Shown one piece after another: positions 58,721-64,000 of a DNA stretch of 64,000 bases (the first letter of the stretch is position 1; the number at the start of each line of letters is the position of its first letter). This DNA comes from Iris pallida (lineage: Eukaryota > Streptophyta > Magnoliopsida > Asparagales > Iridaceae). The notes under the pieces were generated by a model. That model searched no databases and was not told the DNA's origin. It saw nothing but the letters and a program-made list of their open reading frames with translations. A program made the position numbers and the translations under genes. The stretch lies in contig JANAVB010010791.1 of NCBI GenBank assembly GCA_029216955.1, forward strand, positions 2,507,556-2,571,555, written 5' to 3'.

Positions 58721-59461
58721 TTAGGTCGTGTAACAAGGATGACTTGTTTGCCTAACTTGATCTCTTAACTTTTTATAGATTGCACAAGACTCCTCATATT
58801 TGGCAGTCATATCTATGAATCTTTGCTCAATGACTAAGTATATCTTCTTCTCTATGTCGTAAAGTTTTTGTTCGACATAGCCTCTTTCTTTCTTTTCAAT
58901 AGTGAGGATAGCCTCATGATAGTCTACTTTAAGCTTGGTTATCTCTTCCGTGTTACTGATAGTAGACGTCTCTTTAATGTCTTCAATAAGATTAGACAAT
59001 CTAACTATTTTGGTTGTGTGTACCTTAATCTTTTTGCGAGATTGCTTGTACTTGTCCAACACATTTTTGTGTTCTTCAAGTAGTTCGCTAAAGGCAGTTT
59101 CTAGTTCATCGAAAGTAAAATCATCGTACAGAGGGTTTGAAGATACCTTATCGAAAGCCATCAGACAAACATTTGCAGTGCTGCTGGGTTTGTCCTCCTT
59201 CTCTGAATCACTGGCCTCACTTTCGTGCCAGATGCTTGTATTAGCGTACTTTTGACCGGTTGTATCCTTTTTGCTCGATCTTGATTGGTCGTACGGACTG
59301 CTCTTCTTTGACAGTGGACAATTCTTCTTTATGTGCCCTGATTTCTTACATTCGAAGCAGATTATTTCTTCATCATGGCTTTCGTGGATGTCCTTCTTCT
59401 TTCGGTTTGATCTCTCAAACTTTAAGAACTTTCTAAAATTTCTACCTGTTTGCCATGACAA
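58721..59461 (-). pseudogene. Gag C-terminal part of the Sirevirus, truncated at its start
   Basis: Only about 35 residues precede the zinc knuckle (CFECKKSGHIKKNC), whereas Sirevirus gag has over 200 there. After it comes an acidic segment, TANVCLMAFDKVSSN, then a long coiled-coil region (LLEEHKNVLDKYKQSRKKIK, ITKLKVDYHEAILTIEKKE). The pairing of zinc knuckle, NVCLMA motif and coiled coil identifies the Sirevirus (Maximus/SIRE) lineage. The missing N-terminus and absence of a 5' LTR to its right show that this end is truncated near 59461. Confidence 0.9.
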
Positions 59462-60262
59462 AAGTTATATGAACTTTTGTATATTAAACGAGAAAAGAGT
59501 ATAAAGGATTCCTAAACATGAGATCTAAGTACAAAAGTTTCTAAAAAATGTGACGGTGGAGATCGAGCACTGCAAGGTAGCTTTACTCCGTTGACGATAT
59601 GACGACGAATTAAACTTGCTCTGACTTTCTGATGCTTGTGAGTAGAACTCGGGGTTGACAATCAAGAAAACGTCGAAGCTCCCTTGAACGAAGGATAACT
59701 CTTTTTATTTATAGGCAAGCACATATACGATGTGCATAAGGGTTTTGGCGTACAGGAGCACTGCGCATACGAGATTTCGAAAGGATCTATTGTAACTACC
59801 TTGTGAAGGCTGTCGCTGAGCTGACACATACGGTTGTTAGAATTCTCTGTGATCGAGATCTTGAAGAGTTATCATCCATCATCAATATAATCAATTAATT
59901 GACACATGGCGTGTGCCTATTGCTCGATGACTTTGCCCAGACCGACTAGATTGTGCTCCTATCGAGAAAACGATTGTTTAAATAAACTGAAGCTTGATCT
60001 CATCTCAGGAGCGAAAGGATTAAATAGAATCATATTTAATCGTATCTAAAAAGATACAATAGTTTAAACAAACTGAATCCGAATCTATCTCAGGGGCGGC
60101 GGTTTAAACAAACTGGATTTGACTGTATCTGAAAAGATACAGCTGCCACACTGTCCATGTGGCATGATGCCATGTTGTAGGGGGACTGCACGCTATACGA
60201 GCTGTACTTTTGGGACTGTTCAAGCCATTACGTTTTTGGGCGGCAAGAAGACTGCTGTGGAG

Positions 60263-60458
60263 GCGATGAAGTCACTGCACTTTCGGGCGACGAGGAGACT
60301 GTGCTCTTGAGGCAACAAAGTCACGACACTTCCGGGCGAAGAGGAGACTGTGCTCTTGAGGCAACGAAGTTACTGCTCTTTCGGGCGACGAGGAGACTGT
60401 GCTCTTGAGGCAACGAGGTCACTGCACTTTCGAGCGACGAGGAGACTGTGCTCTTGAG
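60263..60458. repeat. Four 49-bp tandem repeats
   Basis: Units at 60263, 60312, 60361 and 60410, each ending GAGGAGACTGTGCTCTTGAG. They differ by a few substitutions. Confidence 0.9.
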
Positions 60459-60480
60459 AACTTTGAGGGGTCAAATAAAG

Positions 60481-60824
60481 GAGCCGTTGAAGGGGTTTCG
60501 CTTTTGGGCAGCTATGAGAGCTGCACTTTTATGAAGCGTCAAAGTCAATGAAGGAGCCGTTGAAGGGGATGCACTTATGGACAGCTATGAGAGCTGCGCT
60601 TTAGGTAACTCTGAGGGAGCTGCTCTTTCATGAAGCATCTAAGTCAATAAAGGAGCCATTGAAGGGGCTGCACTTCTGGACAGCTATGAGAGCTGCACTT
60701 TTACGAAGCGTTGAAGTCAATGAAGAAGCCGTTGAAGGGGTTGCGCTTCTGGGCAGCTATAAGAGCTGCGCTTCTAAGTAATTCTGAGGGAGCTGCACTT
60801 TTATGAAGCATCTAAGTCGCTAAG
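60481..60824. repeat. Two higher-order repeats of about 172 bp
   Basis: GAGCCGTTGAAGGGG-like blocks start at 60481, 60554, 60653 and 60726, with spacings of 73, 99 and 73 bp. Each is followed by CAGCTATGAGAGCTGC. The 73+99 pattern occurs twice, so a 172-bp unit made of two related subunits has been duplicated. AGCTATGAGAGCT is nearly palindromic. Confidence 0.85.
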
Positions 60825-61928
60825 CTCCTAAGGAAATGACTGTCTTTGAGCGACTGAGTCAACACCCATTTAATTGCTGCCACTTTGGGGGGCTCGAGAA
60901 GCGGTGACTAAAAAATTTAGTCAAATGAATCTATTAAATGAGACTCATTGTCTTGAGTCCTAGGTTCATCCCATTACTCGGGAGTCCTTTGACCGACTAC
61001 CATGTGCCATGTGGGTTGGACCACACAGCCTATATGAAGATGAGCTTTTGAGTGAGACCTTGCTCACAGTTTCCATTCATTCCCCTATCATGCTCGACCT
61101 CGACTTATCTTTGGACGGCCATGGGCCTCGTATAAGTCGACTGTTGGTTGTAGATCTTTTCGTTCAAAGAAGCTACGACTTTGTAGAAGAACAACTATGG
61201 AGTTTCAAGATTTACTTGAGCGTTTGGCATAAGGGGTTCGAACCTGAACAACATCTTGGAGGTCTTTGAGGTCCAAGCTATCGGGTTTGGATTAATTGCC
61301 AACCCGAAGAGCCATAGGTTGTGCTCTGTCCTGCTCAATAATGGCTTCATTAGCCATATTGGAGTGGAAGGAGCTGTGAGCCCTGTTATGTTGGAAGAGT
61401 CGCATGTGTTGTAAGCTTCGTGCAGGAGCTGCATTCTTGCTCAGGCCAATAGCTGCTTCATTAGCCATATTGGAGTTCCTCCATGTCTGACTAGGAAGGG
61501 GCTGCTCTGACGAGGAAGTGATTCGCTCTGACATTACTACGCTTTTTGGGGTCTGCACGCTGCTGAAGACTACGCTTTCTAAAGATCGCGCATTTTATAG
61601 TCTATGCTTTAGTTTTTAGTCTTTATATGTAACCATGAAGAGTCTGTAATAGATCTTTTGTAAACACGATTTTAATAAAGAACTTTCCTGTACTGTCTTT
61701 TTATAACACGAGTTTTTAAATACGCAAAAATTTATATGTCTCATGCGCGTCTGACGACTTCTGCGCTTTTATAACTGTTGCGCTATTTTCATGCTTCTAC
61801 AATACCACTTCAAAATTTTCAAACTTGAACAAGTTTGGAACACTTTGAACAGAAGCATGAAATGACACGTGTCATCGAGAATGCATAGCGGGTTGCTGAC
61901 AGGCTGGCGTCATGCTTAGCCGTCTTCA

Positions 61929-64000
61929 CAGGTCCTCAGGGGACATAGCAAGATACATAAAAACATGCATATCTAGCAGTTTATCATGCAATAAAGAAAA
62001 TACAGGAATTAAACGGTAAAGGACCAATCAACACGAAACACGACTATACACGACTGGAAGAACCACTACGCATAAACGAACTGCTGGAGGAGAACAAGAG
62101 AACACGATGATACGATGTCAACGGATAATCAATCGAATACTCAAACCTTCGCCCCTAGTGTGGACTCGCATGTTTGAACAACTACTAACCCTCGCCCCTA
62201 GTATGGACTCGCAGGCTAGCATCAAGGATCACCCTCGCTCCTAGTGTGGACTCGCAGGTACGGAACAGATAACTACTAACCATTTCCCCTAATGTGGACT
62301 CGCAGGTTAGCTTCAAATAACTACTAACCCTCGCCCCTAGTGTGGACTCGCAGGTTAGCTTCAAATAACTACTAACCCTCGTCCCTAGTATGGATTCGCA
62401 GGTTAGCTTCAGGGATCAAGATGCAAATAACTACTAACCCTTGTCCCTAATGTGGACTCGTAGGTTAGCTTCACGAATTCAAGGTACAGTAGTTCCGTTA
62501 TGACTTAATCATCCTATGACACGATGCGACTCAGTCCAAGTACGGTGATGACACGACACGACCCAATCAAGATACACGAGAGAACCAATCCAAAATTAAC
62601 TATAACAAGGACTATATATATATACATATACTAGCATGCACGATGTACAAATCACATGTCAATGATCAACAAATAAAACTATATAACAATATAAATATGC
62701 ATGTAAATAACTGTAGAGGGAGGCAAGGTATACTGACCTAGAGGTTGCACGACGAACTGACAATATACTGTCAACTGGCAAGCCAATGAGTCCAAATCTC
62801 ACAACTGTCTTCGAAAGCTGAAACAGAGAATGCCAACATTCTCAGAATAGTCAAATTAGCTAGGATTGCCTGTCCTTAAGTCCAATTCTGGACACAGGGG
62901 CAAAACGATAATTTCGAGCCAAAATAGTATCAGCCGTTGGACCCGCTTTGTACCGAAAAGCGTGCCAGAGTCAAAGGTCTCTAAAGTCGTCAAAATATAT
63001 GTCTACAGATTTGTTTTGATGATACGAACCCAACGGTATGTCCAGTTTTGGATTTCGGTGGGCCGTGCACAAAATCGTCCGTTGAATCGGGTCGTGGGGC
63101 CCGCAAAACGGCGATCCGATCAACTGTCTCAGAATTGGATCAAACTTGGCATAAAGGACCAAAAAATGATACGGTCCTGTTGGCAAAATTTTTATCTCGA
63201 TCTGACAAGCGTGCACGAAGTAATTAGAAAATTTGCACAGTGGCCGATACGGTAAATTTCGACGGATACGTATCAAATTCGTCGCACACACGCGACCAAT
63301 TTGAATTCCGTCAAAGTCCACACGTCCACGAAGCCATTACACACCTTTTGATGCTTTCGGTTCGCGACCACGTCGTCCGGATTGGCGGGACGAACGTCGT
63401 TTCGAAGAGTTTCTAATGTTTTCGAAAACAGTTTTAATAAGTTTTTCTTGATTTTCAAAACGGTATTTCTTGATGTATAATAGATGAATTTAAAATCCGT
63501 AAACCGAATTTTGAAGATGTATGGGTTGACTAAAAACCTATTCAATTAGATTTTATGTTTCCTAACAGGATCGACCACTTTTGGCCTCCCAAGATGGGTG
63601 TCTGGGTTCAAAATTTTGTCCCGGTTTGGACAGTTTTCACTCAACTTCGCATCGATTTTTAGGTCGATTCCTACTCGTTTTCATTCAAACTTATCTAATG
63701 GGTTTGAAGGTGTATATATGGGGTTCATACCTGAAGAAATAGTTTGGAAAACCATCGAGCAACGAGAGTGCACTTCGATCATGAAGTTGGGGTCGGCCCA
63801 GGGCTGCCGCAGCCGTTGCGCCTTGGTTCTGTTCGCGCGCGCGGAGCTGCGGCAGCTCTGGCCTGCCAGTGGGGGCCCACAGTGGCGCGCACGTGGGGAA
63901 GAGTCATGCGCGCGCAGTCTTGGGGTAGGAGGAGAGCTAGGGTTTTTTATGTTTTTGAGTTTTTGATCTATATATGCATACATGGGGAGATCGGGTTTTT
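61929..64000 (-). mobile_element. Tekay-type LTR fragment, cut by the window edge
   Basis: From CAGGTCCTCAGGGGACATAGCAAGATAC this follows the LTR at 18244 (61929 corresponds to about 18620), with clear matches at 62880-63100 (TCCAATTCTGGA, GGGGCAAAA, CCGTTGGACCC, TCTCTAAAGTCGTCAAA). A TATA-like ATATATAG (minus, about 63968) lies close to the edge, where the other LTRs also have theirs. The LTR start (TGTAACGCC side) is missing at its left. Frames within it, such as 63598-63966, are not supported as genes. Confidence 0.75.
62146..62475. repeat. Seven copies of a ~47-bp repeat in the LTR fragment
   Basis: CCCCTAGTGTGGACTCGCAGG-like cores lie near 62151, 62195, 62235, 62285, 62332, 62379 and 62443, linked by TTAGCTTCAAATAACTACTAA. 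The repeat is absent from the related LTRs at 18244 and 25344, so it arose in this sublineage. Confidence 0.85.

Larger units (their letters stand above)
59462..61928. other. Unassigned repeat-rich non-coding region
   Basis: No gene was recognised. On the minus strand a TATA box (CCTATAAATAAAAAG, about 59704-59716) suggests LTR or promoter sequence at its left end. Middle part carries tandem repeats. Near the right end AATAAAGAACTTTCCTG (61673-61690, plus) looks like a polyadenylation region of an LTR in plus orientation, so at least two different LTR remnants may be joined here. Neither has clear TG and CA ends. Confidence 0.45.

Noticed and set aside
1..64000. tRNA, rRNA, CRISPR or bacterial operon features
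   Set aside because: None was seen. The sequence is plant repeat DNA and no cloverleaf or direct-repeat array with spacers was found by reading.

Overview
This is a plant nuclear window made almost entirely of LTR retrotransposons stacked inside one another. The plant origin follows from Ty1/copia Sirevirus-type, Ty3/gypsy Tekay-type (chromodomain) and Tat-type (second RNase H) polyproteins, from a CACTA-like end, and from a UPF1 exon with a plant-style N-terminus. The Ala/Gly/Pro-rich, GC-rich first exon of UPF1 would fit a monocot, but the species cannot be named from the sequence. No bacterial, organellar, tRNA or rRNA gene was seen.

Layout. 1-3146: AT-rich sequence with a small MITE and a 262-bp tandem duplication, then the first exon of a UPF1 gene (minus strand) carrying a stop codon and a lost zinc ligand. 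3147-15646: a complete Tekay-type gypsy element (minus strand, 5-bp target duplication GAGGA) inserted just upstream of that exon; its gag-pol is one 1567-codon frame broken only by five stops, and one of its LTRs holds a 2.25-kb solo LTR. 15647-16668: the other flank, a CACTA-like fragment and an LTR remnant.

16670-59461 is one old Sirevirus (minus strand) of which only about 5.6 kb is its own sequence. Its env-like frame is split between 40889-41284 and 16670-17229 by a gypsy solo LTR. That LTR is itself split by a 10-kb non-autonomous Tekay-type element (18244-28240) and by a copia element (29359-40242), whose left LTR carries a further 4.3-kb solo LTR (30012-34330). The Sirevirus integrase is split at 44178/57717 by a complete 13.5-kb Tat-lineage gypsy element (plus strand, 44179-57711). 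Four nesting levels can be read from target duplications and from reading frames that continue across the insertions.

The Tat element is the most interesting part. Its LTRs differ at about 20 of 961 positions. Besides gag-pol it carries, between pol and the 3' LTR, three short genes on the opposite strand, each with a TATA box just upstream and one with a canonical intron. It also has 63-bp coding repeats near the start of gag and roughly 30-bp repeats upstream of the LTR TATA box. 59462-64000 holds unassigned repeat-rich sequence with 49-bp and 172-bp tandem repeats, then another Tekay-type LTR with seven copies of a ~47-bp repeat, cut by the window edge.

None of the polyproteins is intact. 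Nearly all stops in the two younger gypsy elements are C-to-T or G-to-A changes, as expected from decay of methylated DNA.
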